A stretch of DNA of 64,000 bases from JANOAR01 sp031411235 (GCA_031411235.1 JANOAR010000119.1:15880-79879), one strand, 5' to 3'; shown: positions 14,523 through 26,755, counted from the stretch's first letter. Translations and numbers: made by a program. The notes: a model not told the origin generated them from the letters alone.

Positions 14523-16733
14523 ATGCCAGTCCCCTCGAAATCAAAGGCTAAGCAACGCACCTCGCGTGGCGCGGTGCTAACTCGTCTCGCCACAGTCATC
14601 GTGCTCGGTGTCCTTGCAGCCTACTTCGGTGGCACGGTGGCGGATCATTGGCAACAGCGCAGCGGAGGCCAGTCCACCTTGGCCGAGCAAGCGCTGCGTG
14701 TGCCTAGCTACGTGCTGCAACTGATGGAGTGGAAGCTGCAAAACTTCATCCATGCCTCGGGCAGGCCAGCGCCAGCTCGCGAGGAGATCGTGATCCTCGG
14801 CATCGACGCAGCTTCGATGGAGCTAAAAAGTGCGTTCGATGAAGACATTGCCGAGAGCAAAACGCTGCAACTTATGAAGAAAGGCTGGCCGTGGTCGCGC
14901 GAGGTTTATGCGCCCATGATTGATAAGCTGGTGCAAGCCGGAGCGAAGGCCGTGATCATCGACTTGATGTTCCCCGGCCCCTCACTCACGCATCCCGAAG
15001 GCGATGCGGTGATGAAGGCGATGCTAGCCAAACATCCCGGTAAAGTGGTGCTCGCGGCCAACTATGCGCGCTCCATCAGCGGCAATGAAGTGGTGCCCAG
15101 CCTGACGCTGCCCTGCGATGAAATCGTGCCTGCGGATGCCGTGCCACCGCAGTCCATTGGATTCGTCAACTACTGGGCCGACGATGATGGCGTAGTGCGG
15201 CACGCGCGATTTTATCGCACCATGGCCGAGGAAATAGGGCGCGTGGCGGATGCTAGTGAAGCCCCCATGCCATCGCTGGTCGCCGAGGCACTGCGGGCTA
15301 CGAGGCAAGAGAAAACACTGCCATCGCCCGGCGATGGCGTGTTGGTTCACTTCGGCCATCCCGACAACTATGAGCCACTATCGCTGCATGAAATCCTGGT
15401 GCCCGATCTGTGGGAAACGAACTTCAAAAGTGGCGCTGTGTTCAAGGATAAGTTTGTCTTCATCGGCCCTGCTGCAGCGGATTTACAGGACTACCATCTC
15501 ACGCCGATGGGCCGATTGCTCGGGGTTCAAGTCCATGCCCATGTGCTGGCTGCGGCGCTGAGTGGCAGCTTTCTGCAAGCCATGCCGGGGTGGTGGCGCT
15601 GGGTTCTGACACCGCTCGCCGTGGGCGGCGGCTTGCTGCTCGTGCTGCTGTGGGGTGGGCGTCCGCTGGGCACTTTGTTTGCCTTCATCATGCTGACGAT
15701 CTTGGGTGTGGTGGGCTGCTGGTGTGCGTTTATTTTTGGGCAGAGGGTGATCGAGGTCGTGGCTCCGCTGCTAGCGCTGAATCTCTTTGGCATCACGGGC
15801 CTAGCCTTTGACCACATGCTGGCACGGCGGCGTATGGATGCGCTGCGTGGGCAGCTCTCGCGCTACTTTTCCCCCGACCATGCGGAGGAGTTGCTGCGCG
15901 ATCCCGAGGGCTTTGAAGCGATGACGGCGGGGCAACGGCGCACCGTGGTGGTGCTGTTCTCGGACGTGCGTGGGTTTACCAGCATGGCGGAGAAACGACC
16001 TGCCGATGAACTGGTAGCGCAGCTCAATGAGTATCTCGATAGCATGGTGCAGATCGCATTTGGTCAGCGCGGGATGATCGATAAATTCATCGGCGATGCC
16101 ATCATGGCCATCTGGGGCCGCATGGGCGGTGCGCAGTCCGCGCAGAGTATTATTGATGACTCGATGCGGGCCGTGACCACGGCGTTGCGAATGCGGGCGG
16201 GGATGATCGAGCTGAACGAGCGCTGGAAGGTTGAGGGACAACCGACGCTGGCCTTTGGCCTGGGCATTCATCAGGGTGAAGCCATCGTCGGCGACATTGG
16301 CTCGATCTCCATGCCGCGCATGGAGTTCACCGTCATCGGCGATAGCGTGAACACAGCGGCACGACTGGAAAGCGCGACGAAGCAGTACGGTGTTGATGTG
16401 CTCATCAGCGATGTGGTTTATGAGCGTGTGAAGGAGCACTTCCTCTGCCGCACCGCCGACCTCGCCAAGCCTGTGGGCAAGACCATTGCCGTGCCGATCT
16501 ACACGGTGCTCGGCTACGCGGGTGATACGCCGCCAGCGGGTCTTGCCGCGTTTGAGCAAGGCATCGCGCAGTATCGCGCGGGCGACTTCGAAGCCGCCAT
16601 TCAGAGCCTCCATGAGGCTGCCGAGCTGGGCATGGATGACAAGCTCACGCAGGTCTATCTGAGCCGTTGTGCCGAGCTAACCGCGCAGCCGCCTGCCGAC
16701 TGGGATGGCGTTTATGTGATGACGAAAAAATGA
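14523..16733 (+). CDS. CHASE2-domain membrane adenylate/guanylate cyclase
   Basis: A 736-residue sensor enzyme. One membrane helix lies at about residues 18-38. An extracytoplasmic CHASE2 domain follows (about 80-330; landmarks IVILGIDAASME, WPWSREVYAPMIDKL and AVIIDLMFPGPS). Three helices fall within about 355-440, then a class III cyclase domain at about 475-655. The metal-binding acids are D481 and D525. K521 and D607 match the base-selecting pair of adenylate cyclases, and N610 and R614 stabilise the transition state. The product is therefore probably cAMP made on the cytoplasmic side. The last 70 residues look like TPR helices. The gene is divergent from the barrel-FecR pair; FecR and CHASE2-cyclase genes often occur near each other, suggesting one signalling system. 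Confidence 0.88.
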   Translation: MPVPSKSKAKQRTSRGAVLTRLATVIVLGVLAAYFGGTVADHWQQRSGGQSTLAEQALRVPSYVLQLMEWKLQNFIHASGRPAPAREEIVILGIDAASMELKSAFDEDIAESKTLQLMKKGWPWSREVYAPMIDKLVQAGAKAVIIDLMFPGPSLTHPEGDAVMKAMLAKHPGKVVLAANYARSISGNEVVPSLTLPCDEIVPADAVPPQSIGFVNYWADDDGVVRHARFYRTMAEEIGRVADASEAPMPSLVAEALRATRQEKTLPSPGDGVLVHFGHPDNYEPLSLHEILVPDLWETNFKSGAVFKDKFVFIGPAAADLQDYHLTPMGRLLGVQVHAHVLAAALSGSFLQAMPGWWRWVLTPLAVGGGLLLVLLWGGRPLGTLFAFIMLTILGVVGCWCAFIFGQRVIEVVAPLLALNLFGITGLAFDHMLARRRMDALRGQLSRYFSPDHAEELLRDPEGFEAMTAGQRRTVVVLFSDVRGFTSMAEKRPADELVAQLNEYLDSMVQIAFGQRGMIDKFIGDAIMAIWGRMGGAQSAQSIIDDSMRAVTTALRMRAGMIELNERWKVEGQPTLAFGLGIHQGEAIVGDIGSISMPRMEFTVIGDSVNTAARLESATKQYGVDVLISDVVYERVKEHFLCRTADLAKPVGKTIAVPIYTVLGYAGDTPPAGLAAFEQGIAQYRAGDFEAAIQSLHEAAELGMDDKLTQVYLSRCAELTAQPPADWDGVYVMTKK

Positions 16734-16742
16734 GCCCTCGGC

Positions 16743-18146
16743 TCACGCCATAATGCTAGTTACCAGCTCGCCATGGACATCGGTGAGCCGGTAGTCGCGA
16801 CCCTGGTAGCGGTAGGTGAGGCGCTCGTGATCCATACCGAGCAGGTGCATTACCGTGGCGTTCAGATCGTGGGTGTGGACGGGGTTTTCAACCACGTTGA
16901 AACCCAACTCATCCGTCTTTCCATACGTCGTGCCAGGCCGAACCCCGCCGCCTGCGAGCCACATGGTGTAAGCGTCCTTGTGGTGGTCGCGGCCTCCAGC
17001 AGCTGTTTTCTTGCCATTGCCGTCCGCGCCCTGTCGCAGCGGTGTGCGACCAAACTCGCCACCCCAGATGATGAGTGTCTCGTCCAACAGGCCACGCTGT
17101 TTCAAATCCCGCACGAGGGCTGCCATAGGTTGATCCACATCCTTTGCCTTCGCAGCCAGTCGGTTCTTCAAGCCGCCGTGGTGATCCCAGTCGGAATCAA
17201 AGAGCTGCACAAAGCGCACGCCACGCTCCACGAGTCGGCGGGCCAGCAGGCAGTTGTTAGCGAAGGATGCTGCGCCGGGCTTGGCACCATACATGTCCAA
17301 TGTGGCTTGGTTTTCCAGCTTGATGTCCATCAACTCCGGCACGCTGGCTTGCATCCGATAGGCCATCTCGTACTGGCTGATGCGCGTGGCGATTTCAGGG
17401 TCACCGACCATGCCCAGTTGGGCTTGGTTTAACTCGCGCACCGCATCGAGCACACGCCTCCGATCTTTGGCATCGTGGCCGGGCGGGTTGTTGAGAAATA
17501 ACACAGGCTCGCCACTGCTGCGAAACTGCACGCCCTGATAGACGCTGGGAAGAAAGCCCGTGCTCCACAACGTGCTGCCCGCACCGCCCGCAGGCCCACT
17601 GAGCAGCACCACATAGGCGGGCAGGTCGGCGTTCTCACTGCCCAAGCCATAAGTCGTCCATGCGCCTAAACTGGGCCTGCCGCCGCGCCCAAAACCCGTA
17701 TGCAAAAACATCTGCGCGGGGGCATGATTGATCTCGTTGGTATGCAGCGATTTCACAATACAAAGGTCATCTGCAACCGTGCCCAGATGCGGCAGCAACT
17801 CCGATAACTCGGCACCCGATTGGCCATGCCTAGCGAACTTAAACTCGCTGCCCGCGAGCTTCATCTCACCGCCGATGAAGGCGAAGCGCTTGCCTTTGAG
17901 CATCTCGTCAGGGCAGAGCTGCCCGTCGAGTTTTTGCAGCATGGGCTTGTGGTCGAAGAGATCGAGTTGCGAAGGCGCACCGATCATGTGCAGGTAGATC
18001 ACATGCTTGGCCTTCGGCGCGAACTGCGGCAAAACGGATGCCTGCGACTCGCGAGCAAGCAGCGATCCCAGCGCGGCGGAGCCAAGGCTGAAACCCGATT
18101 GCTTGAAGAGGTCGCGGCGAGAGACGTTGAGGAAGTCAGTGCTCAT
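16743..18146 (-). CDS. DUF1501 family protein, Tat-exported
   Basis: A 467-residue protein starting MSTDFLNVSRRDLFKQ, with twin arginines R10-R11 and a hydrophobic stretch after them: a Tat signal, so it is exported folded. The sulfatase/alkaline-phosphatase-like core includes HVIYLHMIGAPSQLDLFDHK, W-D-H-H-G-G, IIWGGEFGRTP, GRDHHKDAYTMWLAGGG and a C-terminal HDLNATVMHLLGMDHERLTY. DUF1501 proteins abound in Planctomycetes and Verrucomicrobia; their reaction is not established. ATG 18146 was chosen for the Tat motif; a longer frame to 18233 overlaps the upstream gene. The start is four bases after the stop of the cytochrome-DUF1549-DUF1553 gene, so translation is likely coupled. Confidence 0.88.
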   Translation of the reverse strand: MSTDFLNVSRRDLFKQSGFSLGSAALGSLLARESQASVLPQFAPKAKHVIYLHMIGAPSQLDLFDHKPMLQKLDGQLCPDEMLKGKRFAFIGGEMKLAGSEFKFARHGQSGAELSELLPHLGTVADDLCIVKSLHTNEINHAPAQMFLHTGFGRGGRPSLGAWTTYGLGSENADLPAYVVLLSGPAGGAGSTLWSTGFLPSVYQGVQFRSSGEPVLFLNNPPGHDAKDRRRVLDAVRELNQAQLGMVGDPEIATRISQYEMAYRMQASVPELMDIKLENQATLDMYGAKPGAASFANNCLLARRLVERGVRFVQLFDSDWDHHGGLKNRLAAKAKDVDQPMAALVRDLKQRGLLDETLIIWGGEFGRTPLRQGADGNGKKTAAGGRDHHKDAYTMWLAGGGVRPGTTYGKTDELGFNVVENPVHTHDLNATVMHLLGMDHERLTYRYQGRDYRLTDVHGELVTSIMA

Positions 18147-18150
18147 AATG

Positions 18151-20427
<2,277 letters not shown>

Positions 20428-20505
20428 GGTGCGTGCCGTGGCAACGCCGAGGAGTGCGGTGATCTTGCGTTCGTAGGTTGATGCACCCTCGCTCCCCTTT
20501 GCCCA

Positions 20506-23500
20506 TCACGGCACGCGGTCGAGCACCACGTTGCCTGAGAGGCAGCGCAGCGTGGAGGTGGTGGGGAGTTCGCTGAGGAGGAAATAACCTGCGCCTTTGG
20601 TGTGGCTGGGGACGATGAGGCCTTCAAATGAAACGGTGCGCATGAAGGGGCGTGAGGGGATGAGGGGATTGCTATCGCGAAGGATGAAGCTGCCGGTAAA
20701 GCTGCCAGTGCTGGCGACGAGATTGAGCTTCACGCTGGTCAGGTTGTTGGCCGTGCCGAGGGGGGCGAGTTCGGCTTTGTTGGCGAGGGTGATGCGAAGG
20801 ATTTGGTCGGGCTTGTCGCCTTGATCCGCGTCGGCGAGCAAGGCCTGGGTGAAGGTTAGCCGCGCATTACCGAGGGTGTCGGTGAGGTTAAGGCTAAGCA
20901 GCAAACCGCCTGCGCTGGGAGGGGTGTATTTGACGCCTGAGTTATTGAGCGTCAGGGGGCCGAAGCCACTGCGGTACTTGCGCTCGGTGGGGCTCACTTG
21001 CGGCTTGCGCAGCCAGTCGAGGCTGCCGCTGACGGTGCTGGTGGGCGCGGTGGCAATACTGGAACTGCCAAAGACAGAGCCCGTGTTGACATAGAGCGTC
21101 TGCCAGAGCGGCAGGCTGGCATCGGGCCAGAGTGTGTTCGAACCGCTGGTGACAGTGCCGTCGCTGAGTTTGCCTATCCAGGTGGCTGCACCAGTGGCGA
21201 GCACTTTATAAGTGATAAAGCCAGTGCCGAGGGGAAGGTTGAAGCTTGTGGAGCTGGGGCTAAGTTCCAGGAAGGTGTTGTAGCTGGCGGCATAGGCGCT
21301 GGCGGTGCTGCCACCCCAGGTGTGGCGTGCGCCTGTGGCGTTTGCGGCGGGATCACTGCTGCCAACAGGAGCGAGGGTGGCTGCGATAGCATTCGTCGCA
21401 CCGAGGGGATCGAAGGTGATGATGAGTAACAAGCTATCCTGGCCCTTGCGCGGCAGTGTGAGGGTGCTGGTATTGGGCGCACTCGCATCGGCGATGCTGT
21501 CGATGCGGTCAGTAAGTGGGTAGGTATCGGCACCGTTTTTCAAAGTGCCCGTCAGTATGCCTGCGCTGGTGGTGGTGAGCTTCAAGAGACCGCCCAGCTC
21601 GCGGTTTAACGAATGGCGCGCGAAGAGGGCGGTGAAGCTGCCGATGTGGCTGTCGGGCAAGGGCTTGATGCGAATCGTGAAGCTGGTGGTCGCTATGCCT
21701 GCGATGTTGCTGGCTTTGACGATGACGAGGAAGTCGCCCGTCTTGGTCGGACGGCCTTCGATGCGGCCTGAGGCGGTAAGGCGGAGGCCGGGTGGGAGAT
21801 TCGTCACAAGGTAGGTAACAGGCAGGCCAGTGGTGGGTACGATGAGCTGATAGTCGCTGCTGATCATGCCGCCGGGGATGGGCGCGGGCGCTTCGACCGT
21901 CGGCGGTAAAACGCCGTTCTGAGTGACGGTGTGGGCAATGCCGCCGATGACGATGGTGCCAATGCGCGAGGCAGCGGCGGCAGTGGGCAGCACGCGCACA
22001 CTGACGAGGCCATCGCCTGTGCCGCGTGCTGGCGTTAACACGAGCCAGGGGACTCCGCTGATGGCGGCCCAGCCTGAGGCAGTCGTTATGCTGACCTCAT
22101 AAGTCTCGCCTGCGGAGGCGACCGTGCGACGGGTCTCGCCGAGGCTGGCGGTATCGCGGGTGACGGTGACGCTAGCGGTGGAGGTGCCACTAAAACCGTC
22201 GCTGATGGTGTAACTGAAGGTGGCCGTGATGAAGGTCGCGGCAGCAGTGAAGACGAGGCTGGTGCCGGACTTGGTGACCTTTCCAGCGGAGACGGGCGGC
22301 TGGGTGAAGGCAAGGATGCTGAGGGTATCGCTATCGGCGTCGGTATCGTTGTCGGTGACGGGGATGGTGACTTGGCCACTGGGTAAGACGAGGGCGTCAT
22401 CGTCGATGGCTTCGGGGGGATTATTGCGCGTGGTGGCGAACAAAATACCGCCCTTGGCACTGCCGTTGTCGTTGCTGGCGACGGCGCGGAAGTAGTATTT
22501 CGTATGCGCGAGGAGGCCCGTGGCATCGGCGCTCACGGAGCTGGCCGTGATGCCAGTGGCGGTGGCTGGCACGGCATTGATAACGGTGTCGAGCGCCGTC
22601 GAGCTGGTGCCGAGTTCAAAGGCGACGGCGGTGTCGAGGTCGCCTTTGGGCGTCACGCTCGCATTCAACGTAAAGCCTTCCGTCGTGATGGTGTCAGCGG
22701 CCTGGGTGACGACCAGCGGCGCGAGTGTGGCCGAGGTGCGGAGCATCTCGATATCGCCGTAGCTGGTGCCATCGGCGTTGGTGGCCACGACGCGGTAGAA
22801 ATAGTAGGTCCCGGGCAAGAGGCCGGTGAGTTCGCAACTCACAGGCGTGGGGTCGGTGCCTGTGACGGTGCTAGTGCCGGGAGTGCCTATTTGATCCAAC
22901 AGCGCGGGATCGGTGCCATACTCGAAGGTGACTTCGGCATCGACGTTGAGGGCATTAACCGAGCCTTCCAGAATGACACGCGTGGCCGAGAGGTAGCTGG
23001 CGTCCAGCGTAACGGCAGCAGGCCCGTGTGGGACGGGGGCTAAGCCGTAGCGCCAGATGCCATGCAGGCCGAGGCCGTAGATCGCACCATCAGCATCCTG
23101 GGCCAGTCGCTGGGCACTAGGATGCGCCATGACGGTGGGGTCGAAGGCATGGAGCACCGTGAGAGTCGGCGATGCGTTGCTGGCATTGCAGCGCCAAAAA
23201 GTGCCCACGCCATGGCTACCACCATCGACAGTGGTTCCGTATAAATTGCCATCTCCGGCGAGGAGCAAGCCACTGTTCTGCTTCTGTGCCATACTTCCAG
23301 AAGTGCTGTAATTGAAGCTCTGCACGATGCTCAAGCCGAGCAGAGGTTTCCATTTCCAGAGCAGACCATCGCCATTCACACCGCCCGTGCGGCTGACGCC
23401 ATAGACGGTGCCGAGCGTGCTGACCGCGAGGCCCGAGCCCGGTGTAGCGATGGCGGAGTCGAAGTCCGCAAGCTTCTGGATGCCCTCGGCGGCGCTCCAG

Positions 23501-25209
23501 GCCCAGAGCGTGCCAAGATTGTCCGCGCCGCCGTTGGAGCAGGTGCCGTAGAGCGTGTCATCGGGGCTCAGTGCTAGGCTTTCCGTCGCCGCGCCGCCAT
23601 CCGCAGGGGCGAGGGATGCGAGCTTGCTCAAGCCGTCCGCGCTCGTCCACTGCCATACATGCGTGCGCTGGGTCGCGCCGCCCCTCTGCACCGTGGTGCC
23701 GTAGAGTGTGCCGTCGGAAGCGCGCACGATGGCACCTGTGGCATTGCCCGGAACGGCGACCGTGCCAAATTTACCGATCTTCTCAATGCCCGTCCTGGCG
23801 TTCCATTGCCAGAGCACACCCGCATCGCCAGCGACGCCTAGACGAGTGAAGCCGTAGAGGTTGCCTGCGTTATCACCGACGACACCGCCGAAGGTCACGA
23901 ATCCAATCAAGGGATGCTCGACATCAGCGATGGCGGTAGGCACTGGGCCACTGGCAGGACTCCAGCGCCAGATGAGTTGCTTGATGGTTTCGACGCCGTA
24001 GATGCTGCCTTGGCTATCGAGCCACAGACCATTGGGATCGCCACCGATGGGCAAGCCATCAAAAGCAGCGACGACCTCGCCCGTGCCGCTACCCGACCAT
24101 TTCCACAGCGTGCCAGCACCGTCGGTGCCGCGCAACGCGGTGCCGAGGATGTCGCCCGTGGCCTTAACGATCAACTGGCCCACGGGCTCGCCGATGGCGG
24201 CTGGGCTGAGCGTGCCGATCTTGGCAAACGGCAGCGTCGGCGACCAGCGCCATATTTGCCCGGCCTGCGTAGTACCGCAGACCTTGCCTGTATCGTTGAT
24301 GCCCATCTCCACATCCGCATCCGCAGCGGCGAAGGTATGCAGCACCGTGATTTTTTTTGCGCCCTGGTAGCGCCACAAGCGAGGCGTTCCTGATGTGGCC
24401 TCGCTAGCATAGGCCACGCCAACAACACCCGTGCCGGAGGGCAGCAGAGCCCCCATGGGAAAGCCCACCGTGTCAGTATCGAAGACCGCCGCCTGGCTCA
24501 TCGTGCCTGTGGCCGAGCGCGCCCACAGCGTCGGGGTAACCTCTTGGGTCGCAGGATCACGCTCCAAGCCCACGCCGTAAAGCACCGAGCCATTCAGCGC
24601 GAGGCACTGCGGACGCCCCCCGAGCGAGAGCGCATCGCCATAGTTTTGGAAGGAATAAAGGCGCACCAAACCACCCGCTGCCGTCCATTTCCACAGCGTG
24701 CCACCCGCGTAGGCACCGCCTGCTTCACAGACGCCAAACAAGGTATTGGCAGACGCCTGCCAGACGACATTGCAGTGGGGTTTTTCCCCGGTGGTGGTAG
24801 CGGTGAAGTTGGCCAGTCGCACCAGCCCGCCCGTCGCATCCCATTTCCACAAGGTGCCATCGCCCGTCGCACCACCGTACGGGGTGACACCATAAATCGT
24901 GTCTGCCGCATCCACCGCCAAGCCCAGCGGCTCACTACCAATCTCGCCGCCGATGCTGGCAAAATTGCCCTGCGTGGTGATCGCGCCCGTGGTCTCGTTC
25001 ACCTCAAATAAAGCCCCTGCATCGCCAGAACCGCCGAAACGAGCGAGCCCATATAGCAGGCCATTGGAAGCGCGGACGACCCCATGCGCTGGCAGGGCGG
25101 TGGTCTGAGGAAAGGACGCCACCACGTCGAAGCTCGCCTGAGCTGAGGCGAGTGCGGTGCCGAAGAGCAAGGCCAGGAAGGCGGCAGGAGCAGTGATTCG
25201 AGAGAACAT
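20506..25209 (-). CDS. Large secreted propeller protein with FN3, cadherin-like and BACON domains
   Basis: A 1,567-residue protein with a signal peptide (MFSRITAPAAFLALLFGTAL, about 1-24). Residues about 35-765 hold, by my count, 14 repeats of roughly 50 residues with the pattern G-x-x-x-x-G-G-x-x-x-x-G-T-L-W-K-W-(x)n-G-L-x-x-L-x-x-F, matching the TIGR03803 GXX repeat family. Fourteen units would suit two seven-bladed propellers. Then follow two FN3-like domains, a cadherin-type domain (VTDNDTDADSDTLSILAF), a BACON-like domain (SWLxxTPxxGxG type), a putative-Ig domain and a C-terminal beta-rich region. It is probably a surface or secreted binding protein. The cytochrome-DUF1549-DUF1553 gene follows after 78 bases on the same strand. 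ATG 25209 begins the signal peptide; a longer frame begins at 25275. Confidence 0.82.
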   Translation of the reverse strand: MFSRITAPAAFLALLFGTALASAQASFDVVASFPQTTALPAHGVVRASNGLLYGLARFGGSGDAGALFEVNETTGAITTQGNFASIGGEIGSEPLGLAVDAADTIYGVTPYGGATGDGTLWKWDATGGLVRLANFTATTTGEKPHCNVVWQASANTLFGVCEAGGAYAGGTLWKWTAAGGLVRLYSFQNYGDALSLGGRPQCLALNGSVLYGVGLERDPATQEVTPTLWARSATGTMSQAAVFDTDTVGFPMGALLPSGTGVVGVAYASEATSGTPRLWRYQGAKKITVLHTFAAADADVEMGINDTGKVCGTTQAGQIWRWSPTLPFAKIGTLSPAAIGEPVGQLIVKATGDILGTALRGTDGAGTLWKWSGSGTGEVVAAFDGLPIGGDPNGLWLDSQGSIYGVETIKQLIWRWSPASGPVPTAIADVEHPLIGFVTFGGVVGDNAGNLYGFTRLGVAGDAGVLWQWNARTGIEKIGKFGTVAVPGNATGAIVRASDGTLYGTTVQRGGATQRTHVWQWTSADGLSKLASLAPADGGAATESLALSPDDTLYGTCSNGGADNLGTLWAWSAAEGIQKLADFDSAIATPGSGLAVSTLGTVYGVSRTGGVNGDGLLWKWKPLLGLSIVQSFNYSTSGSMAQKQNSGLLLAGDGNLYGTTVDGGSHGVGTFWRCNASNASPTLTVLHAFDPTVMAHPSAQRLAQDADGAIYGLGLHGIWRYGLAPVPHGPAAVTLDASYLSATRVILEGSVNALNVDAEVTFEYGTDPALLDQIGTPGTSTVTGTDPTPVSCELTGLLPGTYYFYRVVATNADGTSYGDIEMLRTSATLAPLVVTQAADTITTEGFTLNASVTPKGDLDTAVAFELGTSSTALDTVINAVPATATGITASSVSADATGLLAHTKYYFRAVASNDNGSAKGGILFATTRNNPPEAIDDDALVLPSGQVTIPVTDNDTDADSDTLSILAFTQPPVSAGKVTKSGTSLVFTAAATFITATFSYTISDGFSGTSTASVTVTRDTASLGETRRTVASAGETYEVSITTASGWAAISGVPWLVLTPARGTGDGLVSVRVLPTAAAASRIGTIVIGGIAHTVTQNGVLPPTVEAPAPIPGGMISSDYQLIVPTTGLPVTYLVTNLPPGLRLTASGRIEGRPTKTGDFLVIVKASNIAGIATTSFTIRIKPLPDSHIGSFTALFARHSLNRELGGLLKLTTTSAGILTGTLKNGADTYPLTDRIDSIADASAPNTSTLTLPRKGQDSLLLIITFDPLGATNAIAATLAPVGSSDPAANATGARHTWGGSTASAYAASYNTFLELSPSSTSFNLPLGTGFITYKVLATGAATWIGKLSDGTVTSGSNTLWPDASLPLWQTLYVNTGSVFGSSSIATAPTSTVSGSLDWLRKPQVSPTERKYRSGFGPLTLNNSGVKYTPPSAGGLLLSLNLTDTLGNARLTFTQALLADADQGDKPDQILRITLANKAELAPLGTANNLTSVKLNLVASTGSFTGSFILRDSNPLIPSRPFMRTVSFEGLIVPSHTKGAGYFLLSELPTTSTLRCLSGNVVLDRVP

Positions 25210-25245
25210 GGGCGAGTGGGGGGTTGTTATTTCTCTTTTCCAAAT

Positions 25246-25275
25246 ATTATGGATAAGCTGATAATGTCGCCACAA
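25246..25275 (-). promoter_or_regulatory. Predicted promoter of the propeller gene
   Basis: Minus-strand TTGTGG (-35, 25275-25270) and CATAAT (-10, 25251-25246) are separated by 18 bases in an A/T-rich stretch. Transcription would begin about 30 bases before ATG 25209. The -10 matches consensus at five of six positions. Confidence 0.4.
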
Positions 25276-25335
25276 GTTATGGCTTTTCGCAAGCTGGCAT
25301 TTGGGGGTCTGTCTTGGCTCAGGGCGCAGCTCGCA

Positions 25336-25668
25336 TCAGGCTAGAACGAGTGGCTCATGTTGGGGGGCAGTTTTCGGCTGGGTGACCTGGGCTTTGCGTT
25401 GGCGTTGACGCAGTATTTTTTCATCCTCTAAAAGTCGAAAACGCCACAGGCAGAAACCGCCCCACCCTGGAACGATGGGTGGGAATTCCGTTAACCGAAC
25501 ACCAAGCGCGGTTTCTCGGTTGAGCAGATCGAAGCCCCAGAGAACCTCGTGGATGGTGTAAACTTTGCCTTCTTCTGGGACGCGCCGGAAGTCTTCGAAG
25601 ACTGTCTCGGCGAAGGTTCCATTGATGCAGATGACTTTCTGCCCAACGGGGAATGGTAGTGGATTCAT
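25336..25668 (-). CDS. Small conserved-looking hypothetical protein
   Basis: A 110-residue soluble protein, MNPLPFPVGQKVICINGTFA and onward, with V-G-Q-K-V-I-C-I-N, a P-E-E-G-K-V-Y-T-I turn, a tryptophan-rich middle and a basic tail (EKILRQRQRKAQ). The VGQKVxCIND...GxxYxI pattern looks like a small SH3-like fold found in uncharacterised bacterial and phage proteins, but I do not recognise a named family. Clean start, stop and codon use support it as a real gene. It lies 59 bases downstream of the LysR gene on the same strand, or may be transcribed alone. Confidence 0.6.
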   Translation of the reverse strand: MNPLPFPVGQKVICINGTFAETVFEDFRRVPEEGKVYTIHEVLWGFDLLNRETALGVRLTEFPPIVPGWGGFCLWRFRLLEDEKILRQRQRKAQVTQPKTAPQHEPLVLA

Positions 25669-25727
25669 GATGCGCAGAGCTTAGCCAACCCAGCCGAGGA
25701 AGTGAACCTCGCATCTATCATGCAAAC

Positions 25728-26684
25728 TTACTTTGCAGTCATGTTTGGGCGCGTTGGGTTCTCCGTGGTCAAGGTACGCGCCATCTCCTTGAGCACACGA
25801 TCCTCCACGCCGCGCCTTCTCATTTGCCGGGGGTTCCAGTGCAAGGCGAGTGAACGACCATAGTTGGCGAGCGGGGTAAAGGGAGTGACCAGCACGCTCT
25901 TCTCATCGAGGCCAGTGATGCCGAGGCTGGGCAGCACAGCGGCACACGCGCCTTGCTCCACGAGCTGGCGGACTTGCAGCATGGAGCTGCATTCGAAGCG
26001 GGGTTTAAAATCGACGCCTGCGCTTTCCATGCCACGGCGCACGGCCTCATCCATTTGCCCACCATCGCGACCAGCGGCGAAGGGCAGACTGGCCCATTTT
26101 TTCGTATCTCGCAGCATCGCTGGTGTGGTGTCGCGGGCCAACAGCCGACGCGGGATGCAGAGGTGGAAGGTGAGCGAGAGGAGCTTGATCGAGTTTGCAC
26201 GGCTCGCATTGGGGATCGCATCCTGGCGCAGCACGGCGAAGTCCACACGGCCATCATGCACGGCCTCGACGAGGGCGCGGCTGCGCATCATCTCGGTACG
26301 CAGCGAGGCATGGCTGAGGGATGTTGCGAGGCTGGATAGCTTGCTCACGATGAACCATTCCAGTGTGCTGCCACCAGCCGCGATGGTGAAGGCTTTTGCC
26401 ATGCCTTCTTGCTCGCGGCGGAAGTCTTCCAAGCCCTGCAACTGCTCGCGGATGAGTTCACCGAGCCTTACCCCCGCAGGCGAGAGCGAGAGGGTCTTGC
26501 CGCGTCGCTGCGTCAGCTCAGTGCCGAAGAATGCCTCCAGTTCGCCAATCTGGCGACTGATCTGGCTCTGCCTCGTGCTGTCCTGCGGGGCGGCCTTGGC
26601 GATGCTGCCCGCGTGCGCCATTTGCATAAAACTACGCAGCCGATCCAGCGACAGCCCGCCTTTGGTGAAGAGGTTATCAAACAT
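25728..26684 (-). CDS. LysR-family transcriptional regulator
   Basis: A 318-residue protein. The N-terminal winged helix-turn-helix spans about residues 12-71: LDRLRSFMQMAHAGSIAKAA, Q-S-Q-I-S-R-Q-I-G-E-L-E, and L-T-Q-R-R-G-K-T-L-S-L-S-P-A-G. A linker helix and a substrate-binding domain with the usual LysR layout follow (R-V-D-F-A-V-L near 150, ending in S-L-A-L-H-W). Such proteins are cytoplasmic and often control a divergent neighbour; here that is the metallophosphoesterase gene 71 bases away. The effector is unknown. The A-A-P-Q-D-S-T-R-Q-S stretch in the recognition region is a little longer than in classic members. Confidence 0.9.
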   Translation of the reverse strand: MFDNLFTKGGLSLDRLRSFMQMAHAGSIAKAAPQDSTRQSQISRQIGELEAFFGTELTQRRGKTLSLSPAGVRLGELIREQLQGLEDFRREQEGMAKAFTIAAGGSTLEWFIVSKLSSLATSLSHASLRTEMMRSRALVEAVHDGRVDFAVLRQDAIPNASRANSIKLLSLTFHLCIPRRLLARDTTPAMLRDTKKWASLPFAAGRDGGQMDEAVRRGMESAGVDFKPRFECSSMLQVRQLVEQGACAAVLPSLGITGLDEKSVLVTPFTPLANYGRSLALHWNPRQMRRRGVEDRVLKEMARTLTTENPTRPNMTAK

Positions 26685-26755
26685 GACTCAAAAGTAAGCC
26701 ATACGGTGAATGGCGATGTTTCGCAAAGGCTCTGTTCGCGTAGTATCGCAGCATT

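Noticed and set aside
20428..20505. tRNA-sized gap (78 bases) between the propeller and DUF1549 genes
   Set aside because: I could not find a cloverleaf, a T-loop GTTCGA-type sequence in place, or an acceptor stem.
26699..26713. LysR-box-like inverted CCAT-N7-ATGG upstream of the LysR gene
   Set aside because: The arms are only four bases and do not fit the T-N11-A consensus convincingly.
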